From Seleniivibrio woodruffii (GTDB taxonomy: Bacteria > Chrysiogenota > Deferribacteres > Deferribacterales > Geovibrionaceae), in contig NZ_SMGG01000003.1 of assembly GCF_004339245.1 (NCBI RefSeq), positions 1 through 64,000 on the forward strand: 64,000 nucleotides of DNA, in the 5' to 3' direction. Shown here in pieces: positions 44,188 through 52,024 of the stretch. The notes beneath the pieces were generated by a model. That model did not search any database and was not told the DNA's origin. It saw only the letters and a list, made by a program, of their open reading frames with translations. Each line of letters starts with the position of its first letter. Position 1 is the first letter of the stretch. The position numbers and the translations under genes are program-made.

Positions 44188-44571
44188 ATGTATAAGAACA
44201 TCACTTTCAGGATCAGTTTTGCGGATTATGCCGCTATCCAGTCCTTCGCTGAGTCAAAGAATATGACTATCAGCGAAGCGATCAGAGAGCTAATCCGAAG
44301 CATCGGCAAACAGAAAGCATTCGAGGCCAGATTAATGGATTTTATGAAAAAAATCGAATCTGAAATTAATGCTTCTGGCGATTATGACACCACACTTTTG
44401 AAACAGATCTTTGACGAGGTAATCAACGTCAACAAAGGTCTGGCTATCATGGTGAACAAACATAACCGGAACGAATGGGACGACATGGTAAAGATCAAAA
44501 AAGCTCTTTATCTATTATCAACTTCATCACCACAAACAGCAGCAGAAATGAAAAAGTTGCTGGAAAACTAA
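44188..44571 (+). CDS. ribbon-helix-helix mobilisation accessory protein
   Basis: 127 aa. The first ~45 residues read as a ribbon-helix-helix DNA-binding domain (MYKNITFRISFADYAAIQSF then a Ser/Glu helix SEAIRELIRSIG). The rest is helical, as in MobC/TraY/TrwA-type proteins that bind oriT and help the relaxase nick. It sits between the candidate oriT and the coupling-protein gene (10-nt gap), with GGAGG before its ATG. The family assignment rests on fold pattern and context. Confidence 0.7.
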   Translation: MYKNITFRISFADYAAIQSFAESKNMTISEAIRELIRSIGKQKAFEARLMDFMKKIESEINASGDYDTTLLKQIFDEVINVNKGLAIMVNKHNRNEWDDMVKIKKALYLLSTSSPQTAAEMKKLLEN

Positions 44572-44581
44572 GGAGCATGTA

Positions 44582-46357
44582 ATGAGTGAAAATCATAATT
44601 ACACAGGCTTTGAAGCGTGGCTTCATAACCTTAAAATGTCAATGAGGATGATGTTATTCATCCTCGCTGCTCTTGCAATTGTGTATGTAGCAGTAGTGGT
44701 AACTTACGTCTACTTCTCGTATGACAAGGATCAGCTCTATTACATGTACAAGTGGCTATTGTCGGGCGCATTGGCAAAGACATTTCCGAATTTTACCATG
44801 CACCTGAACTATGACGGCAAGGTTATTGAAGTCGCAGCTCATAACCTGTTTTCAGTCTATTATGAGCAAGGCATGACAGATTTATTGGCTCTAAGGTCAG
44901 TAGCGATAAAATCATTGTTAGTATTTCTGCTGTTCTTTCCGTTGCATAAGTTCTTCAGCAACAAAGCTAAGAGCCAATCAAAGGATGAGTACGCCAGAGG
45001 ATCTCAACTAAGCACTCCAAAAGAGTTGAGAAAGCAGCTTAGAAAGGAACAACTGAGTTTACCGTTTGGAGAAGTCAAGATGCCTATCAAGGCAGAGGTG
45101 AAGCATTGCTTCATAGTAGGAGCAACAGGCAAAGGGAAAACTGTCCTGACAAGCTCATTTATCGAAGAACTCAGAAGAAGAGGAGAAAAGGCAATCATCT
45201 ATGATTTTAAAGGTGATTACGTCAGCAGATTCTTTGATCCTGAAAGAGATTTGCTATTTAACCCTCTGGATAGCAGATCTATCAACTGGGATATCTTTTC
45301 AGATATGAAAACGCCTATGGATATCATATCTATGACGGCCTCTCTGATTCCAGAGCAAGCCCATACATCACAGCCGTTTTTTAATTTGGCGGCAAGGGAT
45401 GTATTTACAGGTGTTGTAAGTCACCTATTCCAGACAAACCAGAAGAATTATTCCACTCTATGGAACACACTGACTAAGTCGCCTGAAGAATTAGCAGAAC
45501 TTCTTCGAAACACCAAAGGTGGCACAGCAGGAGCGGCACACATAGCAGACCCATCAAATAAACAGACAGGATCAGTTCTGTCAACAATGCACCTGTATTC
45601 TAAAATCTTTGAATATTTCAAAGATGATAACGACTCATTCAGCATTGAAGAATGGGTGAAAAACGGATCAGGAATATTGTTCATCTCCAATTATGATAAG
45701 CTAAAAGAGACTCTTAAGCCGATTCTGACAATGTTCATAGATACAGTTGCCAGAAACCTGATATCTATGCCTGACGATCCAAATAACAGGCTGTTCTTTA
45801 TTTTGGATGAGTTTGGAACTCTTCAGAAGATGCAGAGAATCGTTGAGCTTTTGACACTCTCCCGAAGTAAAGGAGGTGCAGTCTTTCTGGGTATTCAAGA
45901 TATCGGCCAGATAGATAATATCTACGGCAAAGACCTCAGAAACACTATTATCAATGCTTGCGGCACAAATGCTATATTCGGTGTAAATGACCCAGACACT
46001 GCCGACTTCTTAAGTCGCAAAATTGGCGATACTGAATATCACAAGGCTTTGAGCGGAATGACGTTCGGATCATCAGAAAGAAACTCTGTAAATATGCATA
46101 GGCAAAAAGTCAGAGAACCGCTGTTCATCTCATCGCAGATTATGCAGTTGCCTGATTTACAGTGCTATGTAAAATTCCCCAACTTTGCCGGCTGCATGAC
46201 AACCTTAAAGCCTAAAAGTTACTCGGTGAATCAGGAAGAGTTTAAAATGAGACCAGATCTATCACTGGACAATATCTTTTGGGAACGACAAAAGATCCTT
46301 GATGAGCTACAAATCATCAAAACTGATCAAAACTCTTCTAAATTAGAGAAGTTTTAA
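44582..46357 (+). CDS. type IV coupling protein (TraD/TrwB/VirD4 type)
   Basis: A membrane ATPase that brings the relaxase-DNA complex to a secretion channel. 591 aa. Two N-terminal transmembrane helices (~20-43 and ~108-122) enclose a periplasmic loop. The ATPase has Walker A 'GATGKGKT' (~180-187), 'YDFKGDYVSRFFDP' and Walker B 'LFFILDEFGTL' (~403). The all-alpha region and the 'IINACGTNAIFGVNDPDTA' segment fit TrwB/TraD. It follows the RHH gene by 10 nt and ends the mobilisation operon at a terminator. No pilus or channel genes follow, so the element must borrow a secretion system. Confidence 0.9.
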   Translation: MSENHNYTGFEAWLHNLKMSMRMMLFILAALAIVYVAVVVTYVYFSYDKDQLYYMYKWLLSGALAKTFPNFTMHLNYDGKVIEVAAHNLFSVYYEQGMTDLLALRSVAIKSLLVFLLFFPLHKFFSNKAKSQSKDEYARGSQLSTPKELRKQLRKEQLSLPFGEVKMPIKAEVKHCFIVGATGKGKTVLTSSFIEELRRRGEKAIIYDFKGDYVSRFFDPERDLLFNPLDSRSINWDIFSDMKTPMDIISMTASLIPEQAHTSQPFFNLAARDVFTGVVSHLFQTNQKNYSTLWNTLTKSPEELAELLRNTKGGTAGAAHIADPSNKQTGSVLSTMHLYSKIFEYFKDDNDSFSIEEWVKNGSGILFISNYDKLKETLKPILTMFIDTVARNLISMPDDPNNRLFFILDEFGTLQKMQRIVELLTLSRSKGGAVFLGIQDIGQIDNIYGKDLRNTIINACGTNAIFGVNDPDTADFLSRKIGDTEYHKALSGMTFGSSERNSVNMHRQKVREPLFISSQIMQLPDLQCYVKFPNFAGCMTTLKPKSYSVNQEEFKMRPDLSLDNIFWERQKILDELQIIKTDQNSSKLEKF

Positions 46358-46362
46358 CAAAT

Positions 46363-46387
46363 AGCCCCTCGAAAGAGGGGTTATTTT
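46363..46387 (+). terminator. terminator of the mobilisation operon
   Basis: CCCCTC-GAAA-GAGGGG (46365-46380) followed by TTATTTTAT. Confidence 0.82.
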
Positions 46388-46430
46388 ATAATCTTTATAT
46401 TTTATAACTAAATTACTCTCAATTATATGC

Positions 46431-47267
46431 TCACATCATATTGTTTGCATATTTAATATCAAGAAGATTTATTTTATCAATTTTATCTTTATGAATAACG
46501 ATACTGAGCTTTGCTGGATATTTAAATCTCATCTCACTAATTCGAAATGTCCATAGCATAATTTTGAGTAACTCCTCATCACTTATGGCCTTATGACCTT
46601 CAATACATGTGATACCAGAGCCAAAAATTGGAGTAGATACGCTTTTTTGAGCGTAAACATTATTAACATTATCCCAAAATGTAATTAAAAACTCCAAATA
46701 CTCAGGCATTGTAAGCCTTGCCTTATTTTTGTTATCAAATTTAGAAAATGCTGTTATCAAGTAGTCTTCATATACGCAAATTGTGCCTATTTGAAAACGA
46801 TCTTTTTTACCTCGAGATCTTGTTTGAATAGTTCCTAATATTTGATTATTCTGAAGGTTATATGTGTTGATATATTCATCAAATTCAGCGACAGAAACAT
46901 CCAGATATTGATTGATGAATATTCCGTTTAATGAATGAGCTGCTATTACTTGATCATCAACTTGGGTATCAAAATACTCATTGAATGCAATTGCTTTTAA
47001 TCCTTCTTGCTGGAAAAGATCACCCACCTTAATGATCACATCACTTCCTTCAATATTAATATCAATCTTATTTAAATTATTCGATTTAAACCAAATAATA
47101 AAATAAATCACTACTAATAGCACAAGAAAAATCCATCCATAAATAGTCTTATTATTAGCAGGGATATCAACAAAAAGAACAACCAACGACAGTATTGTAC
47201 TTATAACAGAAGTGGCCTTAAGAAAACTTCCAATAACCCTCTTATCGAAAAAACTTACTTTTGTCAT
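46431..47267 (-). CDS. two-TM macro-domain effector, type II Thoeris ThsA-like
   Basis: 278 aa. Two transmembrane helices at ~17-34 and ~42-60 form a hairpin, followed by a soluble domain (~66-255). 'IIKVGDLFQQEGLKAIAFNEYFDT', 'SLNGIFINQY', 'TMPEYLEFLITFWDNV' and 'STPIFGSGITCIEGHKAIS' match my knowledge of the macro domain in the membrane-bound ThsA group (former DUF6430); key glycine-rich loops are present. In this type of Thoeris, the TIR partner makes an ADP-ribose-derived signal upon phage infection, which the macro domain binds so that the effector damages the membrane. The gene is 28 nt downstream of the TIR gene on the same strand. Identification is by recall of the family, not by search. 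Confidence 0.8.
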   Translation of the reverse strand: MTKVSFFDKRVIGSFLKATSVISTILSLVVLFVDIPANNKTIYGWIFLVLLVVIYFIIWFKSNNLNKIDINIEGSDVIIKVGDLFQQEGLKAIAFNEYFDTQVDDQVIAAHSLNGIFINQYLDVSVAEFDEYINTYNLQNNQILGTIQTRSRGKKDRFQIGTICVYEDYLITAFSKFDNKNKARLTMPEYLEFLITFWDNVNNVYAQKSVSTPIFGSGITCIEGHKAISDEELLKIMLWTFRISEMRFKYPAKLSIVIHKDKIDKINLLDIKYANNMM

Positions 47268-47295
47268 GATTACCCTATTCCTATGCTAAGCGAAC

Positions 47296-47859
47296 TTAAG
47301 ATTTGTATATATAAATATCTGCATCTCTTTTTGTGGATAACATAAAGTTTGTATTATTTAATGCTCTCTCAATTATACTCTTTTCAAGATGAATATGGAG
47401 AGTAGGAACTTTACTCATAGAGTCTCTGAAGATAGGAAGCTTATCCCATAGACTTTTTACACTATCTTTCAGATACCCGTTTGTCAAAAGACTCTCTTTA
47501 GTTGCATACTCTGGATATATTACAATAACCGGTAGCTCTTGATTGTTAATTCCGTAGTCAATTTCTTCTCTCAGTGCCCTTGAATTTACGGTATTAGCAC
47601 TAAGGAAAAGCACTATATTTTTTGAGTTTCTCAGACGTTCTCTTAGCCTTGGTTTCAAAGTAGTTTCCCAATCGCTATCATCTCGGACGTTGTATGTCTT
47701 GTTATGTGAATCATTAAATGGAAATGAAGAATCCGTACTTTTCCAAGCTCTCAACAATTGATAATAAAGAAAGTCTTTTGTTGCATATGCTCCAAGTGTG
47801 CTTTCAACAAATGGTTCGGCGACGTAAAAAGCTGCGTAATTTCCATTTCTATAAGCCAT
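47296..47859 (-). CDS. TIR-domain protein, type II Thoeris ThsB-like
   Basis: 187 aa. Starts 'MAYRNGNYAAFYVAE', the usual opening of these TIR (DUF1863-type) proteins. It continues with 'YYQLLRAWKS', 'FNDSHNKTYNVRDDSDWET', 'RLRNSKNIVLFLSANT' and 'SRALREEIDYGI'. The Glu pair at 98-99 is at the position of the catalytic TIR Glu; 'ELPVIVIYPEY' is a core strand. ThsB proteins sense infection and convert NAD+ into a signal for ThsA. GAGG lies 7 nt before the ATG. It is the first gene of the pair with the macro-domain effector. The divergent 47953 gene is 93 nt away. Confidence 0.83.
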   Translation of the reverse strand: MAYRNGNYAAFYVAEPFVESTLGAYATKDFLYYQLLRAWKSTDSSFPFNDSHNKTYNVRDDSDWETTLKPRLRERLRNSKNIVLFLSANTVNSRALREEIDYGINNQELPVIVIYPEYATKESLLTNGYLKDSVKSLWDKLPIFRDSMSKVPTLHIHLEKSIIERALNNTNFMLSTKRDADIYIYKS

Positions 47860-47952
47860 GATTAATCCTCACAATTTAGAAAATATTCCAACATATCATC
47901 TTCACATCATGCTACAATAATTTCATAAAAGCTAATATAATTGAGGTATCAA

Positions 47953-48849
47953 ATGACAGAATTCTTCAGTGATCAAGAAAAAGGGAAAAAGGAACTTATT
48001 ACTGAGAATATATCTAATAACTTATACAACACATTGTTAGAGCTACACGAAAGTTACAAAAATAACCTTTCTTTTTCTTTTAGCATGCTATGCAGCGATG
48101 GAGATGGAGTGGTGTGCGGTTTCGATGAAAACAAATTTATAAGAAGGATCCAAAGCATAATACCAGACTTATCTTTTTCACTGATTAAAACAAATGCTTT
48201 TAATAAGCCAGAATCAGTAGACGAAAAACTCAATTATGCCATTATTGATTTTTTACAGTTCATTTATGATAACATTAAGGATTACGAAGTAATAAACTAT
48301 CACTATTATATGAAACACCATCATATCAAAGAAATTGTAACTGAAGATGCAAAAAATAAATTTAGAGAAGAAGTTAACCAACTTTTTGAAAGAAATGGCG
48401 TAGTTTTTTATCTTGATCAAAACGGCAGTATTAAAAGAAAACTACAAACAGGGATGCAAAATCTTATTAATAAGATTGATATATCAAAAACTGAAACCGA
48501 ACTTAAAAAACATTTACTTGAGGCATGCTCACAAATTATTAGCCCTAAAACTGATGATAGAAAATATGCTTTGCGAGACCTTTGGGATGCTTTTGAAAGA
48601 ATTAAAACAATTATAAATCCAAGTGATAAAAAGGATTCAGCAAATCAACTTGTAGATAGGATTGTTAAAATAGATAATCTTAATAAGTACATTATTGAAA
48701 ATGAGTTTAAGCAATTAACAGAGATTGGAAATCAATACCATATAAGGCATGCTGAATTAACTCAGATAGATGTTAATGACATACATACCATAGACTACTT
48801 ATTTTTCCGAATGATGGCATTGATCAATATTGCACTAAAGGTAATTTGA
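47953..48849 (+). CDS. unknown protein beside the Thoeris pair
   Basis: 298 aa from the ATG at 47953 (GAGG 6 nt upstream; the frame is open to 47941). No confident family. It is mainly helical with a 'SMLCSDGDGVVCGFDENKF' segment early on. The C-terminal ~50 residues (NQYHIRHAELTQ, then DYLFFRMMALINIALKVI) look like the HEPN-type helices found at the end of several abortive-infection-type proteins, but the RX4-6H RNase motif is not clear. AT-rich. Divergent from thsB, convergent with the integrase (24-nt gap). A defence role is suggested only by location. Confidence 0.55.
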   Translation: MTEFFSDQEKGKKELITENISNNLYNTLLELHESYKNNLSFSFSMLCSDGDGVVCGFDENKFIRRIQSIIPDLSFSLIKTNAFNKPESVDEKLNYAIIDFLQFIYDNIKDYEVINYHYYMKHHHIKEIVTEDAKNKFREEVNQLFERNGVVFYLDQNGSIKRKLQTGMQNLINKIDISKTETELKKHLLEACSQIISPKTDDRKYALRDLWDAFERIKTIINPSDKKDSANQLVDRIVKIDNLNKYIIENEFKQLTEIGNQYHIRHAELTQIDVNDIHTIDYLFFRMMALINIALKVI

Positions 48850-48873
48850 CCAAAATTACAACAAGGCTATAAT

Positions 48874-49950
48874 TTAAAGCTTTTCGACGGCATCACGAAG
48901 GTTTTTCTGATTGAGGTGGGCATAGCGTTTTGTAACTGTGATGTTGCTATGGCCAAGAAGCTCTGAGACGGTATAAAGACCGACTTCTTTTTGGACTAAA
49001 CGGCTGGCGAAAGTGTGTCTGAGATCATGAAAATTAAAATCGTTTATCTCTGCTCTTTTAATTGCATTTTCATATGCGCCACGAATGCTTTTATTTTTAA
49101 AAAGTTTCTCTTCGTCTCCAATACTGCCACATTGATTAAAATATTCCACCAGAACGTCATATAAGGCATCATTAATAGGGATAAATCTTTGCTTACCATT
49201 TTTTGTATTGTGCTGAGCAATGATTATAGATCTATTTATCAAACTCACATTTTTACCTTTCAGAGTAAGTACTTCTGAGAACCTCATTCCTGTTTTCAAC
49301 GCAACTTGGACAATGTAGTATAAATTTTTATTTCTGCTTCTCCTGCATTCCGTAAGCACTCTTTCGACCTCTTCATTTGTCAAATATCTTGTGCGCTCAT
49401 TAGAAACAGGCATCTGTTTTATATGTCTCATTGGGTTAATTACGATAATATTCAGCTCAATAGCATAGTTCATCATCCGCTTAACCGTGGCAATATACCT
49501 GTTAATAGTACTCTTGGAGATTTTACGTTCCAGTTGGAGATATTTAAGAAATTTATCAATATCATATTCAGTTACACTTTTAAGCAGGATATCCCCTAAT
49601 TGTTCTTTAATAACTTTAAAGCGGCTTTTTTCCGATTTAAACGCTTTATTTTTCAGCCTGTAGTGAGGTGTGAATTGATTATCAATAAAGTCACTGAAGA
49701 CTATATTTTTAAGTTCTTTATTGACTTGCCCAACCTTTCTGTCAATAAGATCGTTTTTCTTTTTTGTTTCGAGTTCTTTCGCAAATTTTAGGCTATGCCC
49801 TGCATGTTCCCAAACTTTTTTTCCATTAAACGTATAAACAATGTAGTAAAGCTTCTTTTTGTCCTTTTTCAGATCATTACCGCATTTACATGTGGAATTC
49901 TTCAAAGATACCTTTGCATGACACTGTGAACATTTAACCATAACAGCCAT
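48874..49950 (-). CDS. int: tyrosine recombinase/integrase of the element
   Basis: Catalyses site-specific integration into tRNA-Leu. 358 aa. An N-terminal zinc-ribbon-like segment (CSQC..CKC) is followed by arm-binding and SAM-like domains (~70-170). The catalytic domain has Arg in 'KTGMRFSEVLTL', 'HDLRHTFAS', the second His in 'LLGHSN', and the nucleophile Tyr in 'TKRYAHL'. I place the start at 49950, with GAGG 6 nt upstream; the frame continues to 50007. TTTCTAAC repeats just upstream of the start could let the integrase repress its own promoter. Confidence 0.93.
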   Translation of the reverse strand: MAVMVKCSQCHAKVSLKNSTCKCGNDLKKDKKKLYYIVYTFNGKKVWEHAGHSLKFAKELETKKKNDLIDRKVGQVNKELKNIVFSDFIDNQFTPHYRLKNKAFKSEKSRFKVIKEQLGDILLKSVTEYDIDKFLKYLQLERKISKSTINRYIATVKRMMNYAIELNIIVINPMRHIKQMPVSNERTRYLTNEEVERVLTECRRSRNKNLYYIVQVALKTGMRFSEVLTLKGKNVSLINRSIIIAQHNTKNGKQRFIPINDALYDVLVEYFNQCGSIGDEEKLFKNKSIRGAYENAIKRAEINDFNFHDLRHTFASRLVQKEVGLYTVSELLGHSNITVTKRYAHLNQKNLRDAVEKL

Positions 49951-49968
49951 ATTAAGCCTCTTTTGATG

Positions 49969-49995
49969 TCTAACTTTTCTAACTATTTTTCTAAC
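49969..49995. repeat. right arm-type integrase site candidates
   Basis: Three copies of TTTCTAAC spaced 12-14 nt or less: TCTAAC (49969-49974), TTTCTAAC (49976-49983) and TTTCTAAC (49988-49995). Counterparts lie at 34976-35039. Confidence 0.6.
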
Positions 49996-50129
49996 CAGAT
50001 ATAGCAAATTATGCCAAAATGGATAGAAAAGTCAATAAATTTTACGAAGCCATCCCAGAAGTAAACCACTGTTAATAAATAGAATATAAAAGAATAATAA
50101 TCCAGATAAAAACAAATCAAAATAATACA

Positions 50130-50189
50130 CAAGGGATTTAAAATCCCTCGGTCGCAAGGCTGTACGGGTTCGATTCCCGTCCCAGGCAT
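50130..50189 (+). other. attR, displaced 3' end of tRNA-Leu
   Basis: 60-bp copy of the tRNA-Leu 3' part (anticodon arm to discriminator) with CCCAGGC acceptor strand, which pairs perfectly with the GCCTGGG at 34877. It is therefore the original chromosomal 3' end. Confidence 0.93.
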
Positions 50190-50197
50190 AAACAAAA

Positions 50198-50225
50198 AAA
50201 GGGTACTGAAATCAGTACCCTTTTC
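50198..50225 (+). terminator. original tRNA-Leu terminator
   Basis: GGGTACTG-AAAT-CAGTACCC (50201-50220) followed by TTTTCTT. It is now cut off from the tRNA by the element. Confidence 0.82.
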
Positions 50226-50357
50226 TTATTTCTATTAGCACGATGAACAATACAATGATTTAACCGTATAATAATTATTTCTCATATCACTTATTAAGAT
50301 GTATAATATTAGAAACAACATATCGAGGACACTATCAGATATCTCATAATTGAGCTG

Positions 50358-52022
50358 GTGTTGGTGATGTTTATTCTTTTCACTGGTGACTACATGATCC
50401 AGAAAAGTCTTCGCCAACAATATATTTCTTTGCAGCAGGCTCAGGTTTATTCAAAGATGGGTGAACTGCGAGCCAAGCTCGAATATGAAGTCACCAGCAG
50501 TATGCTTCTGATACAATCCATGGCATCATACATTTCCATATACCCTGACCTTACGACAGCGGATTTCAATAGATTTGCAAAAGAGTTATTTGAAAGAAAC
50601 GCACATTTAAAAAATATTACTGCGTCGCCTGATTTTGTATTCAAATATGTTTATCCTCTGGAAGGAAATGAGGCACTTCTTGGAAAGAATTATAGAAATA
50701 TTCCGGGGCAGTGGGAAAGAGCAAAGATGGCGGCGGAAACAGGAAAAGTTGTTCTGGCCGGACCAGTGGATCTGATTCAGGGCGGAAAAGGACTGGTAGG
50801 CAGAGTACCTGTGTACAATGATAAGGGTGTATTCTGGGGACTGGTTTCCTCTATATTAAATTTCAACCTTATGATGGAATCCATCAGCAAGGCTAATTCC
50901 ACTAATCCCATCAAATTTGCTTTGAAAGGTTATGATGTATTTGGCAACAAAGAAGATATCATCTATGGTGAACCGGAACTTTTCAGCAAAACCGATGTTA
51001 TCAATATGAGCATCAGCATCCCCAGCGGCAAATGGAGAATGGTTGCAGAACCCGTTAACGGCTGGGCTGTTTCACATCCGCATGCTCTGTATGTTCATTT
51101 AATAACTTTGGCCATGATGCTGCTTGCGTTCTATCTGACTGTCGGCAGAATAAAGAATATGAACCAAATGAAAGCTGCCCGTACCCACGAGGAACAGATC
51201 AAAAAGCAGTTGGAACAGCTCAACAGCGAACTTCAGGACAGGGTTAAACAGGAAGTGGAAAAAAACAGGCAGCATGTGGAAATGATAGCCGAACAGCAAC
51301 GGTTTGCAGATATGGGACAGATGATAAATGCTATTGCTCACCAATGGAGACAACCCCTGAACAATATCAGGCTTGTTATGCAGATGCTTGATGATATGGA
51401 CAGCGGCGAAGACTATGGAAAGACACGTGAAGAACTGTATGAACAGCATTCTGAGCTGGTAGACTACATGTCAAAAACCATTGACGATTTCAGAAACTTT
51501 TTTTCTGCGGGTAAGCAGAAGCAGATTTTTTCTCTGGATTACGAGGTCGCCAGAACCCTAAGGCTGGTTCAACCGCAGCTTAGCCATTACAACATAAGAA
51601 CGATACAGAATTGCAGTTACGAAAATAACCCTGATGACCCGAGCGATATGTATTTCGGTTTCATGTCAGAGCTGAGACAGGTTCTTCTGAATATTATTAA
51701 CAATGCGAAAGATGCTCTTTTAAGCGTTGAAAATGATGCAAGAAGGATAGTCATCAATATCGACAAAAAAGATAATAACTACTATTTATCAATCTTTAAC
51801 AACGGGCCGGCAATCCCTGAGGATATCCTGAAAAAGATTTTTGTGGCTTATTTTACGACAAAACAGGAAAAGCACGGTTCCGGTATAGGGCTTTATATGT
51901 CACGCACTATCATCGAAAACCATTTCAACGGTACTCTGCACGCCGAAAACACACCGGACGGCGTTATTTTTTACATAATATTCCCGGAGAATTCGCCCCC
52001 CGCAACTTTACCTCAAAACTGA
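50358..52022 (+). CDS. CHASE-domain sensor histidine kinase (start uncertain)
   Basis: About 554 aa. One N-terminal membrane segment, a periplasmic CHASE domain (~40-230) with the hallmark 'YPLEGNEALLGKNYR', a second TM (~243-262), a coiled coil, H-box 'NAIAHQWRQPLNN', and a HATPase with 'LLNIINNAKDAL' and 'GSGIGLYMSRTIIE'. CHASE domains bind small extracellular ligands. From GTG 50358 the first TM is too short. In-frame codons run back to 50313 without a usual start, whereas an ATG at 50299 one base out of frame would give MYNIRNNISRTLSD leading into YLIIELVLVMFILFTG. So the true 5' end may hold a one-base frameshift. No regulator is adjacent. Confidence 0.8.
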   Translation: MLVMFILFTGDYMIQKSLRQQYISLQQAQVYSKMGELRAKLEYEVTSSMLLIQSMASYISIYPDLTTADFNRFAKELFERNAHLKNITASPDFVFKYVYPLEGNEALLGKNYRNIPGQWERAKMAAETGKVVLAGPVDLIQGGKGLVGRVPVYNDKGVFWGLVSSILNFNLMMESISKANSTNPIKFALKGYDVFGNKEDIIYGEPELFSKTDVINMSISIPSGKWRMVAEPVNGWAVSHPHALYVHLITLAMMLLAFYLTVGRIKNMNQMKAARTHEEQIKKQLEQLNSELQDRVKQEVEKNRQHVEMIAEQQRFADMGQMINAIAHQWRQPLNNIRLVMQMLDDMDSGEDYGKTREELYEQHSELVDYMSKTIDDFRNFFSAGKQKQIFSLDYEVARTLRLVQPQLSHYNIRTIQNCSYENNPDDPSDMYFGFMSELRQVLLNIINNAKDALLSVENDARRIVINIDKKDNNYYLSIFNNGPAIPEDILKKIFVAYFTTKQEKHGSGIGLYMSRTIIENHFNGTLHAENTPDGVIFYIIFPENSPPATLPQN

Positions 52023-52024
52023 TA

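Larger units (their letters stand above)
34902..50189. mobile_element. integrative mobilisable element in tRNA-Leu(UAA)
   Basis: Bounded by 60-bp direct repeats (34902-34961 and 50130-50189, one mismatch), the first being the 3' part of tRNA-Leu. It contains a tyrosine integrase at the right end, an HTH protein, a MobF relaxase, an RHH protein and a VirD4-type coupling protein, but no other type IV secretion genes. Base composition is visibly more AT-rich than the flanks, least so in the AlbA_2 gene. Cargo comprises a type II Thoeris-like pair, a three-gene operon with an NTase-hydrolase fusion, a multi-pass membrane protein and an unknown protein at 47953. Confidence 0.93.

Noticed and set aside
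41314-46357. Calling the element a full ICE
   Set aside because: Only relaxase, RHH protein and coupling protein are present; no VirB-like channel or pilus genes lie between the att sites.
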